DNA from: Homoserinibacter sp. GY 40078
GTDB taxonomy: Bacteria > Actinomycetota > Actinomycetes > Actinomycetales > Microbacteriaceae
Length of the DNA: 64,000 bases
Reading direction: 5' to 3'
Assembly: GCF_008017545.1 (NCBI RefSeq)
Contig: NZ_VRTZ01000001.1
Span: 434,001 to 498,000 of the forward strand
The notes beneath the pieces were generated by a model. That model saw only the letters and a program-made list of their open reading frames with translations. It had not been told where the DNA came from and ran no database searches. A program made the translations under genes and the position numbers. Shown here piece by piece: positions 32,077 through 40,163 of this stretch. Position 1 is the stretch's first letter. The number at the start of each line of letters is the position of its first letter.

Positions 32077-32712
32077 GGAGGGCGGGGCCGCGTGGGCGCG
32101 GATCCATTCGTGCATGACGATCGCGGCGGCCGCGGCGGCGTTGATGGAGCGGGTCGATCCGAACTGGCGGATCTCGACGTGCGCATCCGCGGCCGCGACC
32201 GCCGCCGCCGTGAGCCCCGGGCCCTCCTGCCCGAACAGCAGCACACAACGCTCGGGCAGAGCGAACTCGTCGACCGGCACCGCGCCGTCCGTGTTGTCGA
32301 CCGCCACGATCGGCAGCCCCCGCTCGCGCGCCCACGCGACGAGGTCGTCGATCGTCGGATGCTGCAGCACGTGCTGGTAGCGGTCGGTCACCATCGCCCC
32401 GCGCCGGTTCCAGCGCCGGTTGCCGACGATGTGCACGGCCTCCGCCGTGAACGCGTTCGCGGTGCGCACGATCGAGCCGATGTTGAGGTCGTGCTGCCAG
32501 TTCTCGATCGCCACGTGGAACGGATGCCGGCGCCCATCGAGGTCGGCGACGATCGCGTCGAGACGCCAGTACCGGTACCGGTCGACGACGTTGCGCGTGT
32601 CGCCGTGCTCCAGCAGCTCCGGGTCGTACCGCGGATCGGAGGGCCACGCCGCGGGCCCACCCGGCCAGGGCCCGACCCCTATCGGTGCCCGATCCGACTC
32701 GCCCGCATCCAC
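32068..32712 (-). CDS. SpoU-family RNA 2'-O-methyltransferase
   Basis: About 214 residues. The three SpoU motifs are visible: WQHDLNIGSIVRTANAF (motif 1) near 69, CVLLFGQEGPGL (motif 2) near 156 and QFGSTRSINAAAAAAIVMHEW (motif 3) near 181. The trefoil-knot fold uses S-adenosylmethionine to methylate rRNA or tRNA ribose; which RNA cannot be told. The GTG at 32712 is preferred because TACGCT (32719-32724) stands 6 bases upstream, which fits a leaderless transcript. Confidence 0.85.
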   Translation of the reverse strand: MDAGESDRAPIGVGPWPGGPAAWPSDPRYDPELLEHGDTRNVVDRYRYWRLDAIVADLDGRRHPFHVAIENWQHDLNIGSIVRTANAFTAEAVHIVGNRRWNRRGAMVTDRYQHVLQHPTIDDLVAWARERGLPIVAVDNTDGAVPVDEFALPERCVLLFGQEGPGLTAAAVAAADAHVEIRQFGSTRSINAAAAAAIVMHEWIRAHAAPPSLP

Positions 32713-32718
32713 GCCCCG

Positions 32719-32724
32719 AGCGTA
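32719..32724 (-). promoter_or_regulatory. -10 box of SpoU-type gene (leaderless)
   Basis: TACGCT on the minus strand, 6 bases before the GTG at 32712. Confidence 0.5.
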
Positions 32725-32762
32725 CGGGGCTTGACGGATACCGCACACGCGCCTATCTTACT

Positions 32763-32781
32763 CAACAGATCAGTTGATCAA
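32763..32781. promoter_or_regulatory. Likely ArsR autoregulatory operator
   Basis: CAACAGATCAGTTG (32763-32776) is a 14-bp near-palindrome matching its complement at 12 of 14 positions. It runs into TTGATCAA (32774-32781), a perfect 8-bp palindrome. Both lie directly upstream of the -10 box of the ArsR-type gene. Confidence 0.5.
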
Positions 32782-32784
32782 TGG

Positions 32785-32790
32785 TATAGT
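32785..32790 (+). promoter_or_regulatory. -10 box of ArsR-type gene (leaderless)
   Basis: TATAGT, 6 bases before the GTG at 32797. The start of transcription should coincide with the start codon. Confidence 0.6.
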
Positions 32791-32796
32791 TGAATA

Positions 32797-33165
32797 GTGG
32801 ATGACGAGAGAGACCCCGAGGACCAGCTGAACCGCGCGTTCCTCGCCCTCGCCGACCCGGTGCGACGCACGATCGTCGCCCGCCTCAGCACGGGGCCGGC
32901 CACGGTCAACGAGCTCGCCGAGCCGTTCGACATCACCCTCCAGGCGGTGTCGAAGCACATCCAGGTGCTCGAGCAGGCCGGGCTCGTGAGCCGCACCCGC
33001 GACGCGCAACGCCGCCCGGTGCATCTCGAGCCCGCGCGGCTCGAACGGCTCACCGCGTGGATCGACCGCTACCGCCTCGACGCCGAGCGCCGCTTCCGCA
33101 GCCTCGACACCCTCCTCGCATCCGCCGACGGCGGCACGACCGCCACCAAGGAGAAGGAGAAATGA
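32797..33165 (+). CDS. ArsR/SmtB-type transcriptional repressor (SdpR-like)
   Basis: A 122-residue winged-helix protein: AFLALADPVRRTIVARL, then PATVNELAEPFDITLQAVSKHIQVLEQAGLV with the recognition helix, and SRTRDAQRRPVHLEP forming the wing. It lacks the metal-binding cysteines of true ArsR and fits the SdpR-like group that pairs with SRPBCC proteins. It overlaps the next gene by 4 bases. Palindromes upstream suggest autorepression. Confidence 0.9.
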   Translation: MDDERDPEDQLNRAFLALADPVRRTIVARLSTGPATVNELAEPFDITLQAVSKHIQVLEQAGLVSRTRDAQRRPVHLEPARLERLTAWIDRYRLDAERRFRSLDTLLASADGGTTATKEKEK

Positions 33166-33632
33166 GCAACGCCCTGAAGGTCACCGCCCCCGAGGGCCTG
33201 CCGTACGTCGACTTCGAGCGCGAGTTCGACGCCCCGGTGAGCGCCGTCTTCAACGCCCACCGCGACCCTGCGCTCGTCGCCCAGTGGATGGGGCCCGACC
33301 GCTACGGCACCGAGATCGGCGAGTGGGACTTCACGAGCGGCGGGCGCTGGAGCATGACGAACATCGACGGCGACACGCGCTACGAGTTCCGCGGCACCTT
33401 CCACACGGTCCGCGAGAACGAGTTGGCCATCCAGACGTTCGAGTTCCTCCGGGTGCCGGACGTCGTCAGCATCGAGTCGCTGCGCTTCGTCGAGGTCGGC
33501 GGCGGCCGCACGCGCCTCGTCGGCCACGCCGTGTATCCGAGCATGGAAGCTCGCGATGGCATGGTCGCCGCCGGGATGGAGGGCGGCATGAGCGAGGGCT
33601 ATGACAAGCTCGACGCGCTCCTCGACGCCTGA
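33162..33632 (+). CDS. SRPBCC (AHSA1/START-like) family protein
   Basis: A 156-residue protein of the AHSA1-like branch. FEREFDAPVSAVFNAHRDPALVAQWMGP near residue 20 is the family opening, followed by GGRWSMTNIDGD and a C-terminal helix SEGYDKLDALL. It forms a helix-grip cavity for a hydrophobic ligand. The ATG overlaps the repressor stop (ATGA). The pairing of ArsR-like repressor and SRPBCC protein is very common, but its ligand is generally unknown. Confidence 0.9.
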   Translation: MSNALKVTAPEGLPYVDFEREFDAPVSAVFNAHRDPALVAQWMGPDRYGTEIGEWDFTSGGRWSMTNIDGDTRYEFRGTFHTVRENELAIQTFEFLRVPDVVSIESLRFVEVGGGRTRLVGHAVYPSMEARDGMVAAGMEGGMSEGYDKLDALLDA

Positions 33633-33655
33633 CCGGGCGCGGGCATCCGGCCTGT

Positions 33656-33661
33656 TAATCT
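33656..33661 (+). promoter_or_regulatory. -10 box of DNA methyltransferase gene (leaderless)
   Basis: TAATCT, 6 bases before the ATG at 33668. Confidence 0.55.
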
Positions 33662-33667
33662 CGCCCC

Positions 33668-34540
33668 ATGCCCACCGACCCGACCTGGGATCCGGGCTCG
33701 TGGGATGCCGCGAGCCCGGACACGGTCGTGTTCGGCGACAACCTCGAAATCGCCCGGGCGCTGCCCGATGAGAGTTTCCGCCTCGTTTACCTCGACCCGC
33801 CCTTCAACACCGGCCGCACTCAGCGGCACCGCGCGATCCGCACGGTGCGCGACGCCGAAGGCGACCGCGCGGGCTTCGGCGGCGAGCGCTACCGCACCGT
33901 CGTGCAGACGCTCTACGGATACGACGACCGCTTCGAGGACTACTGGGGCTTCCTCGAGCCGCGCCTGGCCGAGGTGTGGCGGCTGCTCGACCGGCGCGGC
34001 ACGCTCTACCTGCACCTCGACTACCGCGAGGCCCACTACGCGAAGGTGGCGCTCGACGCGCTCTTCGGACGCGAGAGCTTCCTCAACGAGCTGATCTGGG
34101 CGTACGACTACGGCGGCAAGTCGAACCGCCGCTGGCCCGCCAAGCACGACACGATCCTCGTCTACGTGAAGGACCCCACCGCGTACTACTTCGACAACGC
34201 CGCCGTCGACCGCGAGCCCTATATGGCGCCTGGGCTCGTCACCCCTGAGAAGGCGGCCCGCGGCAAGCTCCCGACGGATGTCTGGTGGCACACGATCGTC
34301 ACGACCAACGGCCGCGAGCGCACCGGCTACCCCACGCAGAAGCCGGAGGGCGTGCTGCGGCGCATCGTGCAGGCCTCCACGGCGCCGGGCGACGCCGTGC
34401 TCGACCTCTTCGCGGGCTCGGGCACGACCGGCGCCGTGGCGAGCACCCTCGGCCGGCGCTTCCTGCTCGTCGACGCCAATCCGGATGCCGTCGAGGTCAT
34501 GCGATCCCGGCTGCCGGAGGCGCGATTCCTTACCGCCTGA
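33668..34540 (+). CDS. Site-specific DNA methyltransferase (beta-class order)
   Basis: A 290-residue N4-cytosine or N6-adenine methyltransferase. The catalytic motif IV, VYLDPPFNTG, is near residue 40, and motif I, the SAM-binding LDLFAGSGTTGAVAS, is near 248. This order (IV before I) is that of the beta class. WAYDYGGKSNRRWPAKHD and GYPTQKPEGVL (motif X region) are also typical. No restriction endonuclease gene is adjacent, so it looks like an orphan enzyme. Target sequence unknown. Confidence 0.88.
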   Translation: MPTDPTWDPGSWDAASPDTVVFGDNLEIARALPDESFRLVYLDPPFNTGRTQRHRAIRTVRDAEGDRAGFGGERYRTVVQTLYGYDDRFEDYWGFLEPRLAEVWRLLDRRGTLYLHLDYREAHYAKVALDALFGRESFLNELIWAYDYGGKSNRRWPAKHDTILVYVKDPTAYYFDNAAVDREPYMAPGLVTPEKAARGKLPTDVWWHTIVTTNGRERTGYPTQKPEGVLRRIVQASTAPGDAVLDLFAGSGTTGAVASTLGRRFLLVDANPDAVEVMRSRLPEARFLTA

Positions 34541-34588
34541 CACGACCCGGATGCGTGGGAGCCACGGGGCGTCGACAGCTGACGCCGA

Positions 34589-34594
34589 TACCCT
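34589..34594 (+). promoter_or_regulatory. -10 box of HAD phosphatase gene (leaderless)
   Basis: TACCCT, 6 bases before the ATG at 34601. Confidence 0.55.
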
Positions 34595-34600
34595 GAGCAC

Positions 34601-35386
34601 ATGAATCCGCGTCACGACGCCCGCCCGCACATCGAGAGCTGGCTCACCGACATGGACGGCGTGCTCGTCCACGAGAACAAGGCACTCCCCGGCGCTCCCG
34701 AGCTCATTCACCAGTGGGTCGAGTCGGGCACGCCGTTCCTGGTGCTCACCAACAACTCGATCTTCACGCCGCGCGACCTGGCCGCGCGCCTTCGCTCATC
34801 CGGTCTCGAGGTGCCCGAGGAGCGCATCTGGACCAGCGCGCTCGCGACGGCCGAGTTCTGCCGCAGCCAGATCCCCAACGGCTCCGCGTTCGTGATCGGC
34901 GAGTCGGGTCTCACGAACGCCCTGCACGAGGCCGGCTTCGTGTTGACCGAGACGAACCCGGATTTCGTGGTCGTCGGCGAGACGCGCAACTACTCGTTCG
35001 AGGCGATCACCAAGGCCATCCGCCTGATCATCGGCGGCGCCCGCTTCATCGCGACGAACCCGGATGCCACGGGCCCCTCGGCGGATGGCGTGCTCCCGGC
35101 GACCGGCGCGATCGCGGCGCTCATCACGAAGGCCACCGGCAAGGACCCCTACATCGTGGGCAAGCCGAACCCGATGATGTTCCGCTCGGCGATGAACAAG
35201 ATCAACGCCCACTCGGAGACCACCGCGATGATCGGCGACCGGATGGACACCGACGTGGTGGCGGGCATCGAGGCGGGCCTGCACACGGTGCTCGTGCTGA
35301 CGGGCATCAGCGACCAGTCCGAGATCGAGCGTTACCCGTTCCGTCCGGACGAGATCCTGCACGGGGTGCACGAGCTGCTGCCGTGA
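34601..35386 (+). CDS. HAD-IIA (NagD-like) phosphatase
   Basis: A 261-residue HAD-superfamily hydrolase. Motif I, TDMDGVLVHENK, has both Asp residues; motif II is LTNNS; motif III Lys is in GKPNPMMF; motif IV is MIGDRMDTDVVAG. The large cap between motifs II and III is of the IIA type. Such enzymes dephosphorylate nucleotides or small sugar phosphates; substrate unknown. Unlinked to its neighbours. Confidence 0.88.
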   Translation: MNPRHDARPHIESWLTDMDGVLVHENKALPGAPELIHQWVESGTPFLVLTNNSIFTPRDLAARLRSSGLEVPEERIWTSALATAEFCRSQIPNGSAFVIGESGLTNALHEAGFVLTETNPDFVVVGETRNYSFEAITKAIRLIIGGARFIATNPDATGPSADGVLPATGAIAALITKATGKDPYIVGKPNPMMFRSAMNKINAHSETTAMIGDRMDTDVVAGIEAGLHTVLVLTGISDQSEIERYPFRPDEILHGVHELLP

Positions 35387-35410
35387 GGCCGTGCGCCGTG
35401 TCGCGGGACG

Positions 35411-36835
35411 TCATTCCGCGGACGGCGCCACCGATCCGCTGAGCGGCTCGCCCGACGAACGGCTCACAAAGCAGAAGATCGACCGTTCACCGTCGTTCCA
35501 TTGCTCCTCGGTCACCGGGTAGGTGCCCTGAATCTGCAGGTCGGTGTAGTCGCGCGCCGCGGCGAGGTCGACCTCGTCTCCGTCGCAGAGCTTCGCGGCC
35601 TTCTTCTGCAGCGCCTCGACGCCGGGCCACGGATCGTCTTCGACGGATCCCTCCTTCGGCAGCACGAGCTCGCGCACGACGAGCTGCGCCGGATGCGCCT
35701 CACCGCAATCGACGACGGTGAACTCCTCGGCCCAGGGGTCATCGAAGGGGTCGAGGCATTCGCCGCCGAGCAACTCATCCCACGCCCACAGCCCGGGCGC
35801 CACCGGCCCAGCAGGCAGCGCCGTCGGAAGCGGAGTCGGGGTGGGGGTGTCGCTGGGGGTCGGTGTCGGCGTCGGCGTCGCCGCGAAGATCGCCGGAAGT
35901 CTCGTGCCGAGGAGGAACAACGCCACGAGTGCGAGGATGGCGACCGCCCCGACGGCCACCCCCAGCAGCACCTTCTGGGCCGGGGTGATCCCCGTGGGCG
36001 CACTCTCGGAGCGGCCGGCCCGCGGCGAGCGGGCCGCACGCACGGGGGGTTGCTCCGCCTCGTAGTCGCGGAAATTGTCCTCGCCGAACAGCGAGTCGAG
36101 ATCGGATGCCGTGCTCGGATCCGCGGCAAGTGACGATGCGTTCAGCCGCTCGGTCGCGGCGAGCTCGGCGAGCGCCTCGCCCGTGACGATGGGCTGCGGC
36201 ACCGCCTCGGTGGGCTCGGGCTCGGGCGGAACCGCGGCCATCGCCTGCGTGGGCTGATCCCAGGACGGCGCGTCGGCCGCATCCGGTGCAACCTCGGAGA
36301 GGTGGGCGGTCTCGAACGGCATCGGCGACTCGGGGGCCGCTCCGGGCGGCTCGGCGCCCTCGAGTGCGGGCTCCACCGGCGGGGTCCAGGCGACGGTCGG
36401 TGGCGGCTCGACGGGTGGCGGCGTCCACGCGAAGGTGAGGGGCTGCGGGGGCTCCGAAGGTTCGATGAGCGCCGGCGGCTCTGCGGATGCTGGCGTTGCC
36501 GGCGGCACAGGCGGGGCCGGAGGGGCGGCCGCGGGCGGCGGCACGACCGGCGGTGTGCTCGCACTTGGGCGAAGCCCCCAGGCGAATCCGCCGGGCTGGC
36601 CGGGCGCGGGCGGCTCGGATGCGGGCTGCTGCGGTGCGGGGGGCCCAGACGGTGCGGGCGGCCCAGACGGCGCGGATCGCTCGGACGCGGGCGTCGTCTG
36701 CTCCGGCGTCGCCGCCGCGCCACGCCTCTCGGTCGGCTCGCCCTTCCCGTCGTCCTCGTCGTGCGCCCCGAACTGCGCGGCGAGCCAGTCGCTGCCGGAC
36801 TGCTGCTCGTCGTCGTCGCCGTCGCGCGGGCTCAT
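35411..36835 (-). CDS. Proline-rich single-pass protein with septum-formation-type domain
   Basis: A 474-residue protein. Residues 1-290 are acidic and extremely rich in Pro, Ala and Glu and probably disordered in the cytoplasm. One membrane helix (KVLLGVAVGAVAILALVALF, about 305-325) follows. A TPTPTPTPSDTPTPTP linker crosses into the outside. The C-terminal domain has paired cysteines (GECLDPFDD, VVDCGEAHPAQLV, AKLCDGDEV, SIFCFVS) in the layout of the actinobacterial septum-formation family. Start at the ATG at 36835, where the Asp-rich N terminus begins; the frame open to 37402 is a shadow of pyrE. It begins 8 bp after pyrE. Role in division or envelope is inferred. Confidence 0.75.
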   Translation of the reverse strand: MSPRDGDDDEQQSGSDWLAAQFGAHDEDDGKGEPTERRGAAATPEQTTPASERSAPSGPPAPSGPPAPQQPASEPPAPGQPGGFAWGLRPSASTPPVVPPPAAAPPAPPVPPATPASAEPPALIEPSEPPQPLTFAWTPPPVEPPPTVAWTPPVEPALEGAEPPGAAPESPMPFETAHLSEVAPDAADAPSWDQPTQAMAAVPPEPEPTEAVPQPIVTGEALAELAATERLNASSLAADPSTASDLDSLFGEDNFRDYEAEQPPVRAARSPRAGRSESAPTGITPAQKVLLGVAVGAVAILALVALFLLGTRLPAIFAATPTPTPTPSDTPTPTPLPTALPAGPVAPGLWAWDELLGGECLDPFDDPWAEEFTVVDCGEAHPAQLVVRELVLPKEGSVEDDPWPGVEALQKKAAKLCDGDEVDLAAARDYTDLQIQGTYPVTEEQWNDGERSIFCFVSRSSGEPLSGSVAPSAE

Positions 36836-36843
36836 CGGCGCCT

Positions 36844-37398
36844 CTACTGCGGTTCGAGGCCGAGGTCGGCCAGTCGGATGGCGGCGAGGTACGGGTATCC
36901 GGCGGCTTCGATGCGCTCCTGCGCGCCGGTGGCCCGGTCGACCACCACGGCCACCGCGACGACCTGCGCGCCGACCTTCTCGAGCGCCTCGATCGCCTTG
37001 AGCGGCGAGCCGCCGGTGGTCGAGGTGTCTTCGAGCACGATGACCCGCTTGCCCTCGAGGTCGGGACCCTCGACCTGCTTGCCGCGACCGTGGTCCTTCG
37101 GCTCCTTGCGCACCACGAACGCGTCGTATGCGAGGCCGCGGGCCGCGCCCTGGTGCAGGACGGCCGCGGCGATCGGGTCGGCGCCCATCGTGAGCCCTCC
37201 GACCGCATCCACCTCCGGCACCTCGGCGATGAGGTCGACCATGACCTGTCCGATGAGCGGTGCGACGCGGTGGTCGAGGCTCACCTTGCGCAGGTCGATG
37301 TAGTAGCTGGCCTTCTTGCCGCTCGTGAGCGTGAAGTCGCCGTGGAAGACGGCCTCGTCGGTGATGTGCTCGATGAGCTGGGTGCGGGGGTCGGTCAC
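36844..37398 (-). CDS. pyrE: Orotate phosphoribosyltransferase
   Basis: About 184 residues. It transfers ribose-5-phosphate from PRPP to orotate in pyrimidine synthesis. The PRPP-binding motif is VIVLEDTSTTGGSPL near residue 119; FTLTSGKKASYYIDLRK near 23 is the orotate-binding region and VVRKEPKDHGRGKQVEG the flexible loop. The GTG at 37398 is chosen because TAATCT (37406-37411) lies 7 bases upstream, which would make the transcript leaderless and excludes the GTG at 37404. Confidence 0.95.
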   Translation of the reverse strand: MTDPRTQLIEHITDEAVFHGDFTLTSGKKASYYIDLRKVSLDHRVAPLIGQVMVDLIAEVPEVDAVGGLTMGADPIAAAVLHQGAARGLAYDAFVVRKEPKDHGRGKQVEGPDLEGKRVIVLEDTSTTGGSPLKAIEALEKVGAQVVAVAVVVDRATGAQERIEAAGYPYLAAIRLADLGLEPQ

Positions 37399-37405
37399 GC
37401 ACACC

Positions 37406-37411
37406 AGATTA
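37406..37411 (-). promoter_or_regulatory. -10 box of pyrE (leaderless)
   Basis: TAATCT on the minus strand, 7 bases before the GTG at 37398. Confidence 0.55.
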
Positions 37412-37442
37412 GGGTGCGCACGGCCGGATCGGACGCTGGCGC

Positions 37443-37448
37443 TAGCGT
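37443..37448 (+). promoter_or_regulatory. -10 box of xthA (leaderless)
   Basis: TAGCGT, 6 bases before the ATG at 37455. Confidence 0.5.
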
Positions 37449-37454
37449 TGGCCC

Positions 37455-38294
37455 ATGCGCATCGCGACCTGGAACATCAACTCGATCCGCACGCGGCACG
37501 CCCGCGCCATCGACTGGATGGTGCGGGAAGACGTGGATGTCGTCGCCTTCCAGGAGATCAAGTGCACGGAGGCGCAGTTCCCGTTCGCGGCGTTCGAGGA
37601 TGCGGGCTACGAGGTCGTGCTGCACGGGTTGAACCAGTGGAACGGGGTGGCGATCGCGGCGCGGCACGCGATCGAGGATGTGGAGGTCGGGTTCCCCGGC
37701 CAGCCCGGATTCCTGAAGGGGCATGAAGGCACCGACCTCCCGATCGAGGCGCGGGCGATCGGGGCGACCGTGCAGGGGCTGCGGCTCTGGAGCCTCTACG
37801 TTCCGAACGGGCGCGGGCTCGACGACCCGCACTACGCCTACAAGCTCGACTGGCTCGCGACGCTCGCGGGCGACGTTCACGACTGGCTCGACCAGGACCC
37901 CGAGCTTCCGCTCGCGCTGATGGGCGACTTCAACATCGCGCCGCTGGATTCGGATGTCGGCGATCCGACGTTCGTGCAGGGCGTCTCGACCCACATCTCG
38001 CCGCCGGAGCGAGCCGCGTTCGCGGCGTTCGCGGCGGCCGGTCTCGCCGACGTGGTGCGGCCGATCCGTCCCGAGGGCTACACCTACTGGGACTACAAGC
38101 AGCTGCGCTTCCCCCGCAACGAGGGCATGCGGATCGACTTCGTGCTCGGATCGCGCACCTTCGCCGATCGCGTGGTCGACGCGTCGATCCATCGCGAGGA
38201 GCGCAAGGGCGACGGCCCGAGCGACCACGTTCCGGTGGTGGTCGACCTCGATCTCTCGGAGGTCGATGACGACGACCGTCCGATGATCTTCTAG
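37455..38294 (+). CDS. xthA: Exodeoxyribonuclease III
   Basis: A 279-residue AP endonuclease/3'-exonuclease for base-excision repair. It opens with MRIATWNINSIRTR (Asn near 7), has FQEIKC with the metal-binding Glu near 34, LYVPNGRG with the catalytic Tyr, MGDFNIAPLDSDV with Asp/Asn, and ends with PSDHVPVVVDL with the final catalytic His. Divergent from pyrE with 56 bp between. Its stop overlaps the stop of the convergent RidA gene by 4 bases. Confidence 0.93.
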   Translation: MRIATWNINSIRTRHARAIDWMVREDVDVVAFQEIKCTEAQFPFAAFEDAGYEVVLHGLNQWNGVAIAARHAIEDVEVGFPGQPGFLKGHEGTDLPIEARAIGATVQGLRLWSLYVPNGRGLDDPHYAYKLDWLATLAGDVHDWLDQDPELPLALMGDFNIAPLDSDVGDPTFVQGVSTHISPPERAAFAAFAAAGLADVVRPIRPEGYTYWDYKQLRFPRNEGMRIDFVLGSRTFADRVVDASIHREERKGDGPSDHVPVVVDLDLSEVDDDDRPMIF

Positions 38295-38689
38295 GCCGGG
38301 TCGGGGGCTGGGATCGCCGCGACGGCCTCGATCTCGACGAGCACCCCGGGTCGCGACATGGGCACCGCGACAACCGTCACCGCAGTGCGCACCGGCCACT
38401 CGGCCGCGCTGGCGGCGTAGGCCTCGTTCGCGTCGACGCCGACGGTGAGGAAGATCGTCAGCTTGGCGACGTGCTCGGGCGAGGTGCCCGCCTCGGCCAG
38501 CACCGCCTTCAGGTTGCGCAACGCCAGCCGGGTCTGCGGCCCGAGACCGTCCACGAGCGTGCCGTCGGCGTCGATGCCGTTCTGACCGCCCACGAAGACC
38601 AGTGGCCCCGCGGGCACGACCATGCCTTGGGCGAAGGCGGGACTCGTGAACATGCCGGGCGGATCGATGGGGGTGATGGGTGTCGTCAT
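38291..38689 (-). CDS. RidA/YjgF-family protein
   Basis: A 132-residue RidA-like protein: PAGPLVFVGGQNGIDADGTL, QTRLALRNLKAVLAEAG and VAKLTIFLTVGVD are the family strands and helix. The conserved C-terminal Arg lies in VPMSRPGVLVEIEAVA. RidA proteins deaminate reactive enamine/imine by-products of amino-acid metabolism; other branches have unknown substrates. The ATG at 38689 is preferred to the longer frame to 38767, which adds no family sequence. Confidence 0.85.
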   Translation of the reverse strand: MTTPITPIDPPGMFTSPAFAQGMVVPAGPLVFVGGQNGIDADGTLVDGLGPQTRLALRNLKAVLAEAGTSPEHVAKLTIFLTVGVDANEAYAASAAEWPVRTAVTVVAVPMSRPGVLVEIEAVAAIPAPDPA

Positions 38690-38762
38690 GGCATCAGTGT
38701 GCTCGCCGCCACCGACTGGCGCGAGGGTCCGTAGATCCGCGTGGACGCGAACCGAATCCCTG

Positions 38763-38790
38763 TTCACACGCCCCAGCCAAGCGGTATGGT
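38763..38790 (+). promoter_or_regulatory. Promoter of DUF2510 gene (leaderless)
   Basis: TTCACA (38763-38768), a 16-base spacer and TATGGT (38785-38790), 7 bases before the ATG at 38798. Confidence 0.55.
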
Positions 38791-38797
38791 CCCGGCC

Positions 38798-39244
38798 ATG
38801 ACCACCTCAGTCCCCGCGGGTTTCTACCCCGACCCATTCGACCCGGAGGTCTTCCGGCAGTGGGACGGAGAACGATGGACGCTCCTGGCCCGCCTCGGTC
38901 CGGACGCTGCAACCGTCAAGTACGGCGCGAAGCATGTCGGCAAAGCGGAGCCGGCACCGGGCACGTCGCCCCGGAGCAGCGACACCTCGCAGCGTCGTGC
39001 CGACACCGCAGGCACGGATCGCGCGGCCGGTACCGCGGCGGGCAACCGAGTACTCGTGGGCGCAGTGCTCTGGGCAATCATCGCGACGGTGGTCGGCTGC
39101 GTTTACATCTTCGGCACGCAGGATGTCGTCTACAGCGACGACGCCGGGATTCCAGACACCGGTGCGCAGATTGTGCGAGGGATCGGGTGGCTCATCATCG
39201 GGTCGGGAGTGCTCGGCGTCATCATCGCCGCATCCCGCCGCTGA
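38798..39244 (+). CDS. DUF2510-domain membrane protein
   Basis: A 148-residue protein. The N terminus AGFYPDPFDPEVFRQWDGERWT is the DUF2510 signature of actinobacterial membrane proteins. A Thr/Ala/Arg-rich linker follows, then two membrane helices (about 85-105 and 127-145). The start at 38798 has a well-placed promoter for a leaderless transcript; an upstream ATG at 38786 falls inside the -10 box. Function unknown. Confidence 0.75.
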   Translation: MTTSVPAGFYPDPFDPEVFRQWDGERWTLLARLGPDAATVKYGAKHVGKAEPAPGTSPRSSDTSQRRADTAGTDRAAGTAAGNRVLVGAVLWAIIATVVGCVYIFGTQDVVYSDDAGIPDTGAQIVRGIGWLIIGSGVLGVIIAASRR

Positions 39245-39323
39245 TCGCGGTTCCGGTGATGGCAAAAGTCAGCAGAGCCGCGTCAACGCGGACAGACCCC
39301 TGTCGCCCAGGGCGGCACGCGCC

Positions 39324-39329
39324 TAGCCT
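39324..39329 (+). promoter_or_regulatory. -10 box of alpha/beta hydrolase gene (leaderless)
   Basis: TAGCCT, 6 bases before the ATG at 39336. Confidence 0.5.
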
Positions 39330-39335
39330 GGGGGC

Positions 39336-40157
39336 ATGTCCCCCGTCGCCCACGCATCCGGTGCCGCGCTCGCGTTCGATGTCGCAGGCCCGGACGATGC
39401 GCCCGTCGTCCTCTTCGTGCACGCGGGCGTCGCGACGCGCGCGATGTGGGATCCGCAGTTCGACGACCTGGCGCGCGACTACCGCGTGATCCGGTACGAC
39501 ACCCGCGGGTACGGCGACTCACCCGGCGATGCGAACCCGTATTCGGAGGTCGAGGACCTCGTGGCGGTGCTCGACGCCGCCGGAGTCGAGCGCGCAACCG
39601 TCGTGGGCGCCTCGCGCGGTGGTGGGTTCGCGCTCGACGCTGCTCTCGCCCATCCGGATCGGGTTTCGGGTCTCGTGCTCATCGGCGCCGCTCCGAGCGG
39701 GATGTCCGACGACGACATCGTCTACACCGAGAGCGAGCGGGAGCTGGAGCGCGCGATGGCTGCCGCGGAGGCGGCGGAAGACGTGGACACCCTCGTGCGC
39801 ATCGAGGTCCAGTTGTGGGATCTCGGGCCAGATCGCGACGTCGACGACGTGGATCCCGCGTTCGTCGAGCGTGCGATCGAGCTCAACGTCGGTGCCGCCC
39901 ACTGGGATTTCGCGGGGACACCGGTGCCTGCCGAGCATCCCGCGATCGACCGCCTCGGGGAGGTGGCGGTGCCGACGCTCGTCGTCATCGGCGATCACGA
40001 CGTGACCGACTGCCGGGTCGCCGCCGACGTGCTTCTCGCGGGCATCCCGGATGCCGAGGAGCTGCGCTTCCCGGACGCGGCGCACCTGCCGAGCGTCGAG
40101 CATCCGGAGCGGTTCACCGCGCAGCTGCGCGACTGGCTCGCCCGACGCTCGGCGTAG
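39336..40157 (+). CDS. Alpha/beta-fold hydrolase
   Basis: A 273-residue alpha/beta hydrolase. The oxyanion-hole strand is VVLFVHAGVATRAMWDPQ, the nucleophile elbow VVGASRGGGFALDAAL (Ser near residue 92), an acid in VIGDHDVTD, and the catalytic His in FPDAAHLPSVEHPERF. The lid helices are rich in Glu and Asp. It resembles esterases and 3-oxoadipate enol-lactonase relatives, but no substrate can be named. It converges on the VOC gene with a 6-bp gap. Confidence 0.85.
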   Translation: MSPVAHASGAALAFDVAGPDDAPVVLFVHAGVATRAMWDPQFDDLARDYRVIRYDTRGYGDSPGDANPYSEVEDLVAVLDAAGVERATVVGASRGGGFALDAALAHPDRVSGLVLIGAAPSGMSDDDIVYTESERELERAMAAAEAAEDVDTLVRIEVQLWDLGPDRDVDDVDPAFVERAIELNVGAAHWDFAGTPVPAEHPAIDRLGEVAVPTLVVIGDHDVTDCRVAADVLLAGIPDAEELRFPDAAHLPSVEHPERFTAQLRDWLARRSA

Positions 40158-40163
40158 CGCGCC

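Noticed and set aside
33600-34600. A restriction-modification system around the DNA methyltransferase
   Set aside because: The flanking genes are an SRPBCC protein and a HAD phosphatase. No endonuclease or specificity subunit is seen.
36836-37402. Extension of the proline-rich protein through pyrE
   Set aside because: It is an off-frame reading of pyrE with Arg-rich junk sequence.
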